A stretch of DNA of 64,000 nt, taken from contig NZ_VCNL01000004.1 of assembly GCF_007671685.1 (NCBI RefSeq), forward strand, positions 62,001-126,000, read 5' to 3'. The notes under the pieces were generated by a model. The model was not told where the DNA came from and ran no database searches. It was given only the letters and a program-made list of their open reading frames with translations. The DNA comes from Halorubrum salsamenti. Lineage in GTDB: Archaea > Halobacteriota > Halobacteria > Halobacteriales > Haloferacaceae. A program made the position numbers and the translations under genes. Shown piece after piece: positions 1-8,947 of the stretch (positions within the stretch are counted from its first letter, which is position 1; each line of letters starts with the position of its first letter).

Positions 1-57
1 TCCGTGCTGACTACAACCGCTGTATCGGACACGCTCTCACCGGTAGGAATTGAATAG
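1..57 (+). CDS. Possible C-terminal tail of a gene cut by the window edge
   Basis: Reading from base 1 gives 18 codons and then TAG at 55-57 (ending ...SPVGIE). The residues are plausible haloarchaeal coding sequence, but the stretch is too short to identify, and nothing upstream is visible. It could equally be chance. No gene is seen between here and about 254. Confidence 0.2.
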   Translation, partial: SVLTTTAVSDTLSPVGIE

Positions 58-263
58 TTGGGCAAGACGCTGCCGTATACAGGGCGTTCACTCAGTACCG
101 GACCACAGCTAGACTGAAGGTGAACCATCGGTTGGGCAGGGTCAACTGGCAGAAAACATTTACTTCAGTATAGACGACAGCTTACGCGTTGTGGATGTAC
201 ACGCGAAAGGTGTGTAGTGTAGAAGTATGATACGTTCACAGAGAGGCAGGAGGGGTGTGCCTC

Positions 264-737
264 GTGACAGGTGACGAGAGTACGATACTGAGTCGTCGAG
301 GCATTGGTGTTGGAGTAGTCGCAGTGGCATCGACTGGGTGTCTCGGTTCTCTCCGGAGTGAACAGGAGTCGGAGTTCGAAGTAGTCTCAGTTTCCGACGA
401 AGGACCGGTTGCTTCTGCGAGTGTCTACGTTGATCCAGGCATCCTTCCGGGATTAGGGTCACTGGTGTTTGCGATACAACTCAGGCAACACGAGTCCGAA
501 TGGCAGGGGTCTAGAATTACGCTAACGCCGCCAGAAGGAAATGATAACTCCAAGACAGGAAGTGGTGAGTCTAAAGAGTACACACCGGATATGAGGGAGG
601 TATCACTAGAAAACGAATTACAAGTACCGGGGAGGTATACGGTCGGCATTGTAACACCGAATCCGATAGAGGGTGGAACTGTATATACACAGTCAGAAAT
701 CGTTGTGAACCGAAAGACAAGTGACGCGGACGCATGA
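264..737 (+). CDS. Putative Tat-exported lipoprotein, unknown function
   Basis: A twin arginine (LSRRGIG) is followed by a short hydrophobic stretch and a lipobox ending in Cys (ASTGC), so the protein should be exported folded and lipid-anchored on the outer face of the membrane. The mature part, roughly 130 residues, is beta-rich in appearance and has no recognised domain. The frame is open from a GTG at 255; the GTG at 264 gives a more usual n-region and is preferred. It stands alone with no clear operon partner. A second lipoprotein of similar size and layout lies at 7195-7728 on the other strand. Confidence 0.6.
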   Translation: MTGDESTILSRRGIGVGVVAVASTGCLGSLRSEQESEFEVVSVSDEGPVASASVYVDPGILPGLGSLVFAIQLRQHESEWQGSRITLTPPEGNDNSKTGSGESKEYTPDMREVSLENELQVPGRYTVGIVTPNPIEGGTVYTQSEIVVNRKTSDADA

Positions 738-813
738 ACTGAATTTGTAGTCGATCTCGTGCTGAACACACCCTCTGTGTTCAGTAAGGCGATTTCATCA
801 AGTCCTGAGTACC

Positions 814-1176
814 TCACTGAGTCCTGGTTCCTGCGGTGTTACTGTACCGCGGGTGGATCCACACCAGCCCGCTGCCATGCGCCTCAACCCATGCTGTTGG
901 GTCGTCGAGCCCGCGTTGTAGTAGTTCTCGCTCGCCGGCGTACACGCCGTGTTTGTCGAATTGAACAGCGACGAGCGACCGGGACGCGGTTTCGTAGTAG
1001 ATTGCTCGCTGAGCCTCGTCATCAATACCGACGAGGTCCCGGCCCTCTTCGTATCTGAATAGGTTCTCTGCCATTTTCGCACTGTGAACTCCTGAGCGTT
1101 GGATTTGTAGCTCCTCAGCTAAATTCACAAATACGTCGTGGCGTCGAATCTGCTCTTCGGAATCTGTCGTCGCCAT
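814..1176 (-). CDS. Hypothetical protein, 120 aa
   Basis: A soluble, acidic 120-residue protein with no signal peptide or membrane segment. The N-terminal half is helical in character and the C-terminal part contains GVYAGERELLQ and VWIHPRY, which look like a compact folded domain. I do not recognise the family. It is a single gene between a lipoprotein gene and a 200-bp gap. Codon use is haloarchaeal and the opposite-strand frames are poor, which favours this strand. Confidence 0.5.
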   Translation of the reverse strand: MATTDSEEQIRRHDVFVNLAEELQIQRSGVHSAKMAENLFRYEEGRDLVGIDDEAQRAIYYETASRSLVAVQFDKHGVYAGERELLQRGLDDPTAWVEAHGSGLVWIHPRYSNTAGTRTQ

Positions 1177-1392
1177 ACCGAATCGAATAGTGACTAGGGT
1201 AAAGGGAGTGAGCCAAGAGGACAGGGTGAAACTGGAAGTATACCAGTTGATGAAGGTTCTGCTGAAATCCCCCCGTCGCTGATAGCTTGGAAATGTTATG
1301 TTGAATTAGGATGCGTATTCCTTACACGTTCGATTAGTCCGTTAGTTCATCCGATCTATTGGGTCTCACCAGCTGATTTATGATAGGAATAG

Positions 1393-1602
1393 ATGCCGCT
1401 GACTACTGGGCAACCGCTCGTCCAGGCAGTGAATCCGTCGTTTATCCGGGATTGGGTTATCAGCCTCGGTGAGTACGTCAAAGAATCTGAGTTAAGTAAC
1501 GCATTTCACACAGAGATGCCGTCGACGAACGGGAACAGCGAGTCCTCAGTCATCACGCTTGACGGGAGTGATCAGTGCTATGTATTACCGAATTTTTATT
1601 GA
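1393..1602 (+). CDS. Small ORF, doubtful gene
   Basis: A 69-codon frame starts with ATG and ends 9 bp before the GTG of the hydrolase gene. The composition is less acidic than genuine neighbours and no motif is visible. It may be a short upstream gene, a leader, or noise; its close spacing to the next gene is the only support. Confidence 0.25.
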   Translation: MPLTTGQPLVQAVNPSFIRDWVISLGEYVKESELSNAFHTEMPSTNGNSESSVITLDGSDQCYVLPNFY

Positions 1603-1611
1603 CAGTAGTTT

Positions 1612-2757
1612 GTGAGTAGTGGTATGGTAGCACTCACCGATAGTGATCGACAGCAGCTTCGAGCTGAGTTTGACCGGCACCTCGATGTTGGTCTACATCA
1701 TGGCGCGCAACTCGCGGTCTACGTTGACGGGGATCTCGTCGTGGATTTCGCCGGCGGGACGACTGGCCCGGATGGCGATGAAACCACCGTAGAAACGCGT
1801 CATCTCGTCTTTTCATGTACGAAACCGTATGCGGGCGTCGGCCTCCATCAACTCATTGAGCAGGGCGAAGCCGCGTACGACGACCCGGTGGTCGATCATT
1901 GGCCCGGGTTCGCCGACAACGGGACACAGAAAGCCGAGATCACCATTCGACAGGTGCTGAGCCACACTGCCGGGATTCCGTACGGTGACTTCGACGACCA
2001 ACCCGAAAAATGGGGAGACTGGGACGCAGTCGTCCAAGCGATGGAAGACATCGATCCGGTATTCGACCCGGGCGAGCAACCCGCGTATCACACGTTCAAC
2101 TACGGCTGGGTCGTCGGTGAACTCATTCACCGGTTGTCCGGGCAGCACGTCGATGAGTACGTCGCCGAACACGTGTTTGACCCGTTAGGAATGGATCGGT
2201 CGTCAATCGGGCTTGACTCGGATGACGACGACGACGTTGCTACGTTATCCGGCTTCGAGATGTACGACCGCTGCCGCGACCCCGGAGAAGGGTTAGGGAT
2301 CCCGGCGTCCGAATCCGCGGACGCGTTTAACAACGAAGCTGTTCGGCGTGCTGTTATCCCGGCGGCAAACGGGATTAGCACTGCGCGAGACATGGCCCAG
2401 TTTTACGCGTGTATGGCCAATGGCGGCGAACTTGATGGCACGCGCCTGCTCGACGAGGAGACCGTTGCCGAGGCAACCCAGACCCACGCTGAAACAGACG
2501 CTGACGGAACGCTCTCCCGACCGGCCCGGTACGCGCTCGGGTTTTGGACTGGCGGATTAGCAAATGACATGTTCGGATCGTTCAGCCGCGAGCGGATGTT
2601 CGGTCATGCCGGACTCGGGAGCATTTTCGGCTGGGGGGACCCGGAACTGAACGTCGGCTTCGCATACGTCACCAACGGCATCCGCGAGGAATCGTGGGAG
2701 CATGCCGCTCGCATCAGTGGAATGTCCGATGCCGTCCGATTAGCACTCCACGAGTAA
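1612..2757 (+). CDS. Serine beta-lactamase-fold hydrolase (class C / EstB type)
   Basis: The protein has the layout of the beta-lactamase/penicillin-binding fold esterases: an SxxK motif (SCTK, near residue 67) supplying the nucleophile serine and general-base lysine, a tyrosine-containing second motif (FNYGW, near residue 164) and an HxG motif (GHAGLG) near the C-terminus replacing KTG. The full length of about 380 residues matches the family. No signal peptide is seen, so it is probably cytoplasmic and an esterase or peptidase rather than a drug-resistance enzyme; the substrate cannot be read from sequence. The start is GTG at 1612, with ATG at 1624 as an alternative. Confidence 0.85.
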   Translation: MSSGMVALTDSDRQQLRAEFDRHLDVGLHHGAQLAVYVDGDLVVDFAGGTTGPDGDETTVETRHLVFSCTKPYAGVGLHQLIEQGEAAYDDPVVDHWPGFADNGTQKAEITIRQVLSHTAGIPYGDFDDQPEKWGDWDAVVQAMEDIDPVFDPGEQPAYHTFNYGWVVGELIHRLSGQHVDEYVAEHVFDPLGMDRSSIGLDSDDDDDVATLSGFEMYDRCRDPGEGLGIPASESADAFNNEAVRRAVIPAANGISTARDMAQFYACMANGGELDGTRLLDEETVAEATQTHAETDADGTLSRPARYALGFWTGGLANDMFGSFSRERMFGHAGLGSIFGWGDPELNVGFAYVTNGIREESWEHAARISGMSDAVRLALHE

Positions 2758-3123
2758 GGGGTTCAACGAGGCCGTGCTCCTGAGTCGGAGGCGGTTCGCC
2801 GCGAACGATGCTGTGACGGAGTCGTGCCGGGCGGCCGAACAGTAGCGTTGTAACGGCGTGGAAGACGAACTCGGTATGCGTTCGCTTGACCGCAGGTGTG
2901 ACGGGGAGTTCGTTGCGAGTGTGTTCGACGTGTTTGCTGGGAAAAAGATTATAATCACACATCGGGTTGGTGTAATTGTAAATCACTACCGGACAGCCCA
3001 GGAACAACGTGGATGCGTAATCTGTGCATCCGTAGTACTTTGAGGGAGAGTCCGGCTTCCTCGTCAGCCGACGGCGCGGTAAACGACGCAACCGGCAACG
3101 CAGTCACAACTACGGATACACCA
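2758..3123. other. Gene-poor stretch of 366 bp
   Basis: Only short frames are present. An A+T-rich patch at about 2940-2985 (containing attataatcacac) is a possible promoter for the gene at 3124. The frame 2858-3043 (61 codons) shows no recognisable feature and is left out. Confidence 0.5.
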
Positions 3124-3597
3124 ATGCCAGACAAACCCATCCGCGAGCAGTTCCAGACCGACTCGCAACGATACGGTAACGAGAAAACAATCGAAGAGAC
3201 GTTCAGTAATCCGTACCATCCGCTGGACAACGAACTGAAAGCTGCGCTTGAGGACACGGCGCTGCTGAGTGGACCGGAAGCCTTCGCGTTCGTGTGGGGG
3301 CCACTCGGGACGTCTCCAGTCATGACGGAAGAGGAGATGGCCGAGCAGTTCGTTCAACGACACGGGTTCGAGAGCCTGTCTGAGTTCAAGGAAGTCGCAG
3401 CCAGGGCTCGGGAAAAGGTCGCTGACGCGATCTGGATTTACGAGTTGATTGACGCGTACCGATTCCCGGACTTCCCGGAAGAGTGCGCCGAATGCGGTCG
3501 GTCACTCGGCGGGATGTGGGTTGAACCAGACGATGGGCCAAGCCCGCTGTGTAGGAACTGTGCCGACATCGATACGGAGAGGCACTTCCCGTCGTAG
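3124..3597 (+). CDS. Hypothetical zinc-ribbon protein
   Basis: From the ATG at 3124 (MPDKPIRE) the protein is 157 residues. Near the C-terminus there are two cysteine pairs, CAEC and, about 20 residues on, CRNC, a classic single zinc ribbon. The rest is acidic and mostly helical. The open frame begins at 3013, but the upstream part is Ser/Thr-rich and unlike a natural N-terminus, so the internal ATG is chosen. No functional assignment is possible. Confidence 0.55.
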   Translation: MPDKPIREQFQTDSQRYGNEKTIEETFSNPYHPLDNELKAALEDTALLSGPEAFAFVWGPLGTSPVMTEEEMAEQFVQRHGFESLSEFKEVAARAREKVADAIWIYELIDAYRFPDFPEECAECGRSLGGMWVEPDDGPSPLCRNCADIDTERHFPS

Positions 3598-3777
3598 GAC
3601 ACTGACGACTCTCGGTAGTAACGCACGGCGAACGCGTTTTTATTCGAGGTGACGGGTGGATGGCTGTTCACCAGTTATTGGAATGCGGTCGGCAGTCGCT
3701 GTTCGCTACTGGCTATTACGATACTCTGGAATATGATTATTCAGAGTATTTTGTCTCGTGCGCGCTGAGTGAGTGGT

Positions 3778-4245
3778 ATGACTGCGTTCGTGAACCGTTC
3801 GGATGAGTTGGATCGGCTTCACAGCCTATTCGAGTCGGGGAACGCGCAGGTCGCTGTCGTGTACGGACGGCGAGGTTCGGAAAACGAGCCTCGTGAAGAA
3901 GACGCTTGAAGATCGGGAGAACGCACCGATCTTCGATATCGGGCAGTAGTGGTATCAGGACCACGAGATTGACGTCGTCGGACTTCCCGACAGCGAGACG
4001 CTCGTCGTCGGCGAGTGTGAGTATTAGGACGCACCGCTCGACTACGGCGCGCTAGCTGTACTTGAACAGCACGTAGAGAAACTCCGGTGACAACCGTCGA
4101 GCGGTGGGACGCGAACCGTCGAATACGCGTTGTCCTCCCGGGGCAGGTTCACGGACAGCGTTCAGGAAGCCGCCGCCGAGCGGAACGATGTATGTCTCTT
4201 CACGATCGACGACGTCGTCGGCGCGCTCACCCAGTGGGCGCGTCG
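3778..4245 (+). pseudogene. Decayed archaeal AAA ATPase with DUF234-like C-terminus
   Basis: The ATG at 3778 begins a typical archaeal ATPase N-terminus (FVNRSDELDRLHSLF). The frame breaks within the Walker A region: VVYGRR is in one frame and FGKTSLVKKTLE follows in another. The whole central portion is missing, and the sequence resumes with the conserved C-terminal part (HEIDVVGLPDSETLVVGE, then LDYGALAVLEQHVEKLR and FTDSVQEAAAERNDVCLF). At least three in-frame stops lie in that C-terminal part, two at or next to Trp positions of the family. Intact members are about 450-470 residues and are common in archaeal mobile regions. This copy cannot be functional. Confidence 0.75.
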
Positions 4246-4257
4246 GGGACGTGTGGT

Positions 4258-4530
4258 TCACTCACCGCCGTCAGTTGGTTCAACGTCGTCCGGGTACGGT
4301 TGCTTCCCCGCATCCGGATCAGGTTCGCCGATGATATCCATGTCATCCTCGTCAGGGTGTCCCTGTGTCGTCTCTTCGATAGCATCCGGGTACGGTTCCT
4401 TCCCCGCGTCCGGGTCAGGCTTGCCAATAATATCCATGTCCTCATCGTCAGGATGGCCTTGTGTCGTCTCTTCGATATTATCCTGGTCCGGTCGCTCTCC
4501 CGCGTTCGGATCTTCGTCGTTGCTTGGCAT
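4258..4530 (-). CDS. Small acidic tandem-repeat protein
   Basis: The 90-residue product is built from about 32-residue repeats. Two near-identical copies share EETTQGHP, then DMDIIG, then PDPDAGK and PYPD, and a third degenerate copy lies at the N-terminus. It is dominated by D, E, P and G with no hydrophobic core, so it is probably disordered. The repeats are also visible as DNA repeats of about 96 bp. It overlaps the tail of the decayed ATPase on the opposite strand. The repeats keep their frame and acidic bias, which supports translation, but no function is known. Confidence 0.5.
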   Translation of the reverse strand: MPSNDEDPNAGERPDQDNIEETTQGHPDDEDMDIIGKPDPDAGKEPYPDAIEETTQGHPDEDDMDIIGEPDPDAGKQPYPDDVEPTDGGE

Positions 4531-4750
4531 GTCTGGTAGGTGGGAGCGGTCAGGTAAGTGTGTGGCCCCAGCCGACGGTTCTGTTGAAATACGCTTGTTC
4601 AGATATCAAGTCGACCGAAACGGTCGGTAGATAGGGGTTGTATACTGACTACTGCCGGAGCTATCAGTTTTCAGATGCTCCCCGCTGCGGGCGGACAGTC
4701 AAGTGCTTACCATAGGCGAGGAGACGAGAATGAAGCTGAAGTGCCGGATA

Positions 4751-5467
4751 TCATCCGAGACCGAATGCGACGACGATGATGTACCCCCAGATATTGTTGA
4801 GTTGATGTACGAGCCATGCGCCACTCAGGTTATCGAAGCGCAGTCGGACTACCGTCGGAACAATTGCCCACGTACACATCGTGATTACCCCTGCGACGCC
4901 GAGTAACGCGACGTGAATAAGCCCGAACGTGAGAATGGTCAGTCCACCGGCTACTACCGGGTGAACGCCCCGCCCAAGCAACGCCCCGAGCACCACACCA
5001 CGGAACAAAACCTCTTCAACGAATGGTGAAACCAATACCGCGCCGAAGATGACTGCTCCGACAACAACTGGATCAGAAAGGGAGTATACGTAGCCACTCA
5101 TCGTGAGTCCCGCAGCTTGGGTCGCCGCGGTTGAACCGAGATACAACGCTGTTCCAATTGGAAAACCGAGCAGCGCCCACGCCAGTTCATCCGTGCTCGG
5201 GCGGTCAAACCGGAACGCAGCCGCTCGCGCTGCCGGGCTAAATAGGAAGTATACACCGGTAACCGTCAACAGGGACGCGAGGCCATAGCTGACATTTTTT
5301 CCAACAACACCATACTCTGCTCCGGGGACGACAACCTGGTAGACCAGCCCGATACCGATAGCTAACGGTACAGGGAGTGCCGCAGCGATGATCCCAACGG
5401 GCAAACGGTCACTAAGTGCTGCCGAGTTACGTTGGAGCCGCCCGTTCAAGATTGCTCTGGGTACCAT
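4751..5467 (-). CDS. CPBP-family intramembrane metalloprotease
   Basis: About 238 residues with six or more hydrophobic segments. The hallmarks of the CPBP (CAAX protease/bacteriocin-processing, Abi) family are all present: EEVLFRG carrying the paired glutamates and arginine, an F-x3-H motif in FGLIHVAL, and a third motif in VHQLNN. These residues form the membrane-embedded metal and water site. The natural substrate in haloarchaea is unknown; relatives process prenylated proteins or bacteriocins. It lies beside a MATE exporter on the same strand, 131 bp apart, so co-transcription is possible but not shown. Confidence 0.85.
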   Translation of the reverse strand: MVPRAILNGRLQRNSAALSDRLPVGIIAAALPVPLAIGIGLVYQVVVPGAEYGVVGKNVSYGLASLLTVTGVYFLFSPAARAAAFRFDRPSTDELAWALLGFPIGTALYLGSTAATQAAGLTMSGYVYSLSDPVVVGAVIFGAVLVSPFVEEVLFRGVVLGALLGRGVHPVVAGGLTILTFGLIHVALLGVAGVITMCTWAIVPTVVRLRFDNLSGAWLVHQLNNIWGYIIVVAFGLG

Positions 5468-5598
5468 GATTCACTCTATCTCAATCTGTTTTGAGTCGTT
5501 TGCTGATGGTGGAGATTCGGTCTATTTTGGCGCGGATTAGAGTCGGTCATCATTTGAAAGTTGTTTGGTTGGTGCGGTAGTATCAACGAGTTTGCTGG

Positions 5599-7017
5599 TT
5601 AATCAGCCGAGGCATTAGCTACGTTGTCAGCTGCGTCGCGGAACAGCGTATCGCGTTGTATGTGGTAGTACCCTGCGAGGATCACCGTGGTTAAGACGTT
5701 TGACCCCGCGATGGCGCCGAATACTGGGATAACTCCGGTCTTCAGGAGCACTGCTGCGATTCCTGCTAATGGAATCTGGATTGCCCAGTACTGGAGTACT
5801 GACGAGCGGAAGCTCACCTCCCCTCGACTAGCACCATTGAATCCGCCTTGTAGAACGTACATCGCGCCGTAGGCCGGATAGCTGAGGGCCAAGAGTCGTA
5901 GGAAATCGACCGCAAGGGAGAACGCTGCGCCGCTAAGTTCCGGTGCGAGTACGTTCGTAATACTACTGGCCATCTCCCACTGGACGATGGCGAGGAGGCC
6001 GAGAACTCCGCCGAGGATCACTACGCCAGCCCGAGTGGTATCAGCGGCACGTTCCGGTTTCCCGGCACCAAGATTCTGGCCGACGACGCTCTGGGTCGCC
6101 GACTGGAACGCTTGCGCGGGGATGGATGCTGCGGAGAAGACGCGTGTGCCGACCGCGTACGCAGCTAATGCGACGGGACCGCCTGTGAAAAACACAATAA
6201 CAACCATCACGAGTTCTGCGACGCGGCGGTTCGCCTGTTGAGCGGCCGGTGCGAATCCGCGGTCATAGAGCGCTCGAAATTCGTCGAGACCGATGCGAGT
6301 CGCCGTCCGGGACAACACTCCTCCGCTACGCCCCTGTAGAACGAACGCGACGGCGAGTACGAGTCCTGTAGCGAATCCGAGTACAGAGGCGAGCGCTGCC
6401 CCGCTGATCCCCATCTCAGGGACCGGCCCGAGACCAAATATCAAGACGGGATCAGCGATGAGGATAGTGGCGACGGTAGCAATACTGATGTACAGGGCAG
6501 CTCGTGAGTCACCCCTAGCCACGAAAGCGGCTTCAATTGCGTCGCTGGTCGCGGCGAACACGAGGCCAAGCGCGAGAATTCGGATGTAAGTCACTGTGAG
6601 ATCGACGACGTCTGCCGGGGTTGGACCGGGACGAATCATAGTTAGGAGTTCGACGAGCGTCGGTGTGGCGAGGACGGCACCGCCGCCGATGACGACACTC
6701 AGAACTGCTCCGAGGACGACACCGTTGAACGTCGCCCGTTGGGCTGCGCCTTCTTTGTCGGCTCCTACGCGCTGCGAAACGAGTATCATCGTCCCGATGT
6801 AGGGGACGCCAATGACGAGGATGAGCAGGAGACTGAATAGCGGCGCGGCGAGACCGACAGCGGCCACTGCGTCACCACCAAGTCGCCCGATCCAGAACAG
6901 ATCGATTACTAGTGATGCCACTTCCACGACGTTCTGAGCCAACAACGGAATCGACATCAACGCCAGAACGCGGTGTATAGGTTTGGAAGTAACCTCGTCA
7001 CTTGACAGTTCGAACAT
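5599..7017 (-). CDS. MATE-family multidrug/Na+ antiporter
   Basis: A 472-residue membrane protein with about twelve hydrophobic segments in two similar halves, the arrangement of MATE exporters. Features typical of the family include IPLLAQNVVEVASLVIDLFWIGRLG at the start of the first half and the matching VAELVMVVIVFFTGG at the start of the second. These proteins expel cationic compounds in exchange for Na+ or H+. The start at 7017 (MFELSSDEV) is preferred over 7065, whose extra 16 residues are unlike the family N-terminus. Confidence 0.88.
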   Translation of the reverse strand: MFELSSDEVTSKPIHRVLALMSIPLLAQNVVEVASLVIDLFWIGRLGGDAVAAVGLAAPLFSLLLILVIGVPYIGTMILVSQRVGADKEGAAQRATFNGVVLGAVLSVVIGGGAVLATPTLVELLTMIRPGPTPADVVDLTVTYIRILALGLVFAATSDAIEAAFVARGDSRAALYISIATVATILIADPVLIFGLGPVPEMGISGAALASVLGFATGLVLAVAFVLQGRSGGVLSRTATRIGLDEFRALYDRGFAPAAQQANRRVAELVMVVIVFFTGGPVALAAYAVGTRVFSAASIPAQAFQSATQSVVGQNLGAGKPERAADTTRAGVVILGGVLGLLAIVQWEMASSITNVLAPELSGAAFSLAVDFLRLLALSYPAYGAMYVLQGGFNGASRGEVSFRSSVLQYWAIQIPLAGIAAVLLKTGVIPVFGAIAGSNVLTTVILAGYYHIQRDTLFRDAADNVANASAD

Positions 7018-7194
7018 AGGGGTAAAACAAGCGATAGAACCACTAATAAGGCCGCTAAAACTCACTTCCGTAATTAAAATGATACCAAGTGTAGCGGGGT
7101 GGGTCCGTGTAAACGGTTAGTACTCACGCGTCGATGTGTACTTCGTATCGAGGTTAAGCGCCGCTGTGAGGTTATCTCACATGCCTCCTGGCGC

Positions 7195-7728
7195 TTATCC
7201 GAGGTGGAACAATGAAAGGCATCGTATCCAACTCGAATTCTCGGGATGAGGGACGCGAATACCCGCTGTGTATGTTCCCGGGCCCACAGTAGCGGTCGCG
7301 TTGCTGAACTCTACTACCTCTCCGAACGTCCACTTCTGGGTTCCACTGGGCGGGAGAGTGAGTCGCCCATTACCGGACGATCGTGCCTCAATTGGCTTCC
7401 ATCCGGCGGTGGATTTCTTCTTGATTTTCCATTGATATGGGTTGAATTCCAGTTCGGTGGATGAGTTATTGTGAAGCGTCAGATCGACTTCGTTTGGTGA
7501 TTCCGCACCTGTAGGATTTGATGGGATTAGATAGACACTTGCAGCTTCCGGATCAACCGTATGTGAGCAGACAGCTGTTTCGGCTTCACTACCGTGCGGT
7601 GGGCACTCGTACTCGGAGGGCTGAATTGATGAGGTGGTCTGCGTTCCTTGATCCGGAGCACTGCCTGAGCAGCCTGCGAATCCGACCATCGAGACACCTG
7701 TAAGAGCGAGCAAATCTCTTCGTTTCAT
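7195..7728 (-). CDS. Tat-exported lipoprotein, unknown function
   Basis: The protein starts MKRRDLLALTGVSMVGFAGC: a minimal twin-arginine signal directly followed by a lipobox, the standard haloarchaeal exported lipoprotein leader. The mature domain of about 155 residues has a beta-sandwich look, with alternating strands (VDLTLHNNSSTELEFNPYQW, TVGPGTYTAGI) that suggest an immunoglobulin-like or intracellular-proteinase-inhibitor-type fold. The function is unknown. It is transcribed divergently from the regulator at 7904. Confidence 0.7.
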   Translation of the reverse strand: MKRRDLLALTGVSMVGFAGCSGSAPDQGTQTTSSIQPSEYECPPHGSEAETAVCSHTVDPEAASVYLIPSNPTGAESPNEVDLTLHNNSSTELEFNPYQWKIKKKSTAGWKPIEARSSGNGRLTLPPSGTQKWTFGEVVEFSNATATVGPGTYTAGIRVPHPENSSWIRCLSLFHLG

Positions 7729-7903
7729 GGTCTACAGAGACCACATTCGGCGGCGGATAAGGGGATTTGTGAGACTGAAACAGTTGTTTAAACGACGAGC
7801 GCAGCAGAGTCATCGATATTTTTGAGCTTATCGAGATCCTTTACTGACTGTTCTACAGAACTCTCCCGAAAAGATAACTCCTGACCCGTCAACCGTACGG
7901 TAT

Positions 7904-8794
7904 ATGCTCGTATCCGACGGGGGGACAGCCGAAACCAGCCTTACGTCACAGGAGGCATTTGCCATACTTGGAAACGAGTACCGTGCGGAGATCATCCGGA
8001 CACTAGGTGACGAACAGGGCACAGAAGGCCCGAGACCGGTTTTATCGTTCTCAGACTTGTATTCGAAGGCCGACGTTGACATCTCCACGAGTCAATTCAA
8101 TTATCACCTCCAAAAGTTGGTCGGCCCGTTCGTCAACAACACTACGGACGGCTATCGACTACGGCATAGGGCGGTGACACTGTACCGGACGATTCTCGCT
8201 GGCACCTACACTAGGGAAGCCTACATTGAGGATTTCAAAGTGGGCGTTGACTGTTATTACTGTGATGCGCCTATTGAGGCACGATACGCCGACCGGCGGT
8301 TTACTATCCTGTGCTCGGAGTGTGGCCGGGAGTACTCCGATACGACGGCTCCACCGAGTATCGACGAGGGTGACCATGAGGCCTTACTGAACCGGATGAA
8401 CCAGTACATCAGACACCGAATTCTAGCGTTCTCGAAGGGTGTCTGCTCGATATGCGCCAACGAACTCCGCACCCAATTCTTGGCCGGGGACGATTTAGCC
8501 GTGCCCGGATCCGAACAATTAGACGTGTTCGTTCACCGGTCATGCGACCATTGCGGTGCCCAGCAGTACATGTCGGTCGGGCTCTCGCTGTTGTACAATT
8601 CCTCGCTTATTGCCTTTTTCCAAGAGCGCGGTCTCGATGTTACGACGACGCCCATCTGGGAATTAGAGTTTGCGATGACTGACCGCTTCGTGGATATTCG
8701 TTCGTCAGACCCGTGGAAAATAGCACTCTGCGTTGAGCAGGGTGGTGATGGGCTGGAACTCGTTGTGGACGACGATCTTACTGTTCTCGATTGA
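7904..8794 (+). CDS. Winged-helix regulator with two zinc ribbons (ArsR-like, DUF7351 type)
   Basis: The N-terminal 85 residues are an ArsR-like winged helix (EAFAILGNEYRAEIIRTL, then STSQFNYHLQKLVGPFV as recognition region). The rest carries two zinc-binding cysteine sets: CYYC with CSEC, and CSIC with CDHC. This architecture occurs in a haloarchaea-specific regulator family; the effector is unknown. A close paralogue with the same layout lies at 16399. Being next to the DsbA/GST operon it is a candidate local regulator, and the cysteine sites could sense metal or redox state; that last point is inference. Confidence 0.8.
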   Translation: MLVSDGGTAETSLTSQEAFAILGNEYRAEIIRTLGDEQGTEGPRPVLSFSDLYSKADVDISTSQFNYHLQKLVGPFVNNTTDGYRLRHRAVTLYRTILAGTYTREAYIEDFKVGVDCYYCDAPIEARYADRRFTILCSECGREYSDTTAPPSIDEGDHEALLNRMNQYIRHRILAFSKGVCSICANELRTQFLAGDDLAVPGSEQLDVFVHRSCDHCGAQQYMSVGLSLLYNSSLIAFFQERGLDVTTTPIWELEFAMTDRFVDIRSSDPWKIALCVEQGGDGLELVVDDDLTVLD

Positions 8795-8888
8795 GGCCCG
8801 TTTCGTCGAGCGATTGTTCGGAAGTGTCCCGTCGTGAGACTGTACTGATGCTCAGCTTGAGTCTAGAAGTAACCCGGTTTCCCGTACT

Positions 8889-8924
8889 AAACCTGATTTA
8901 TTGTACTCTGCCTGAAATATATTC
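8889..8924 (+). promoter_or_regulatory. Shared upstream motif A, copy 1 (before the DsbA operon)
   Basis: This 36-bp stretch matches 13630-13665 at 30 of 36 positions without gaps. Both contain aaacctg at the left and tgcctgaaatatattc at the right. It ends 24 bp before the ATG of the DsbA-like gene. The A+T-rich right part could overlap the promoter, so this is probably an operator or specialised promoter. Confidence 0.65.
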
Positions 8925-8947
8925 CCCGGCGGATTGTAGCCGTTCAT

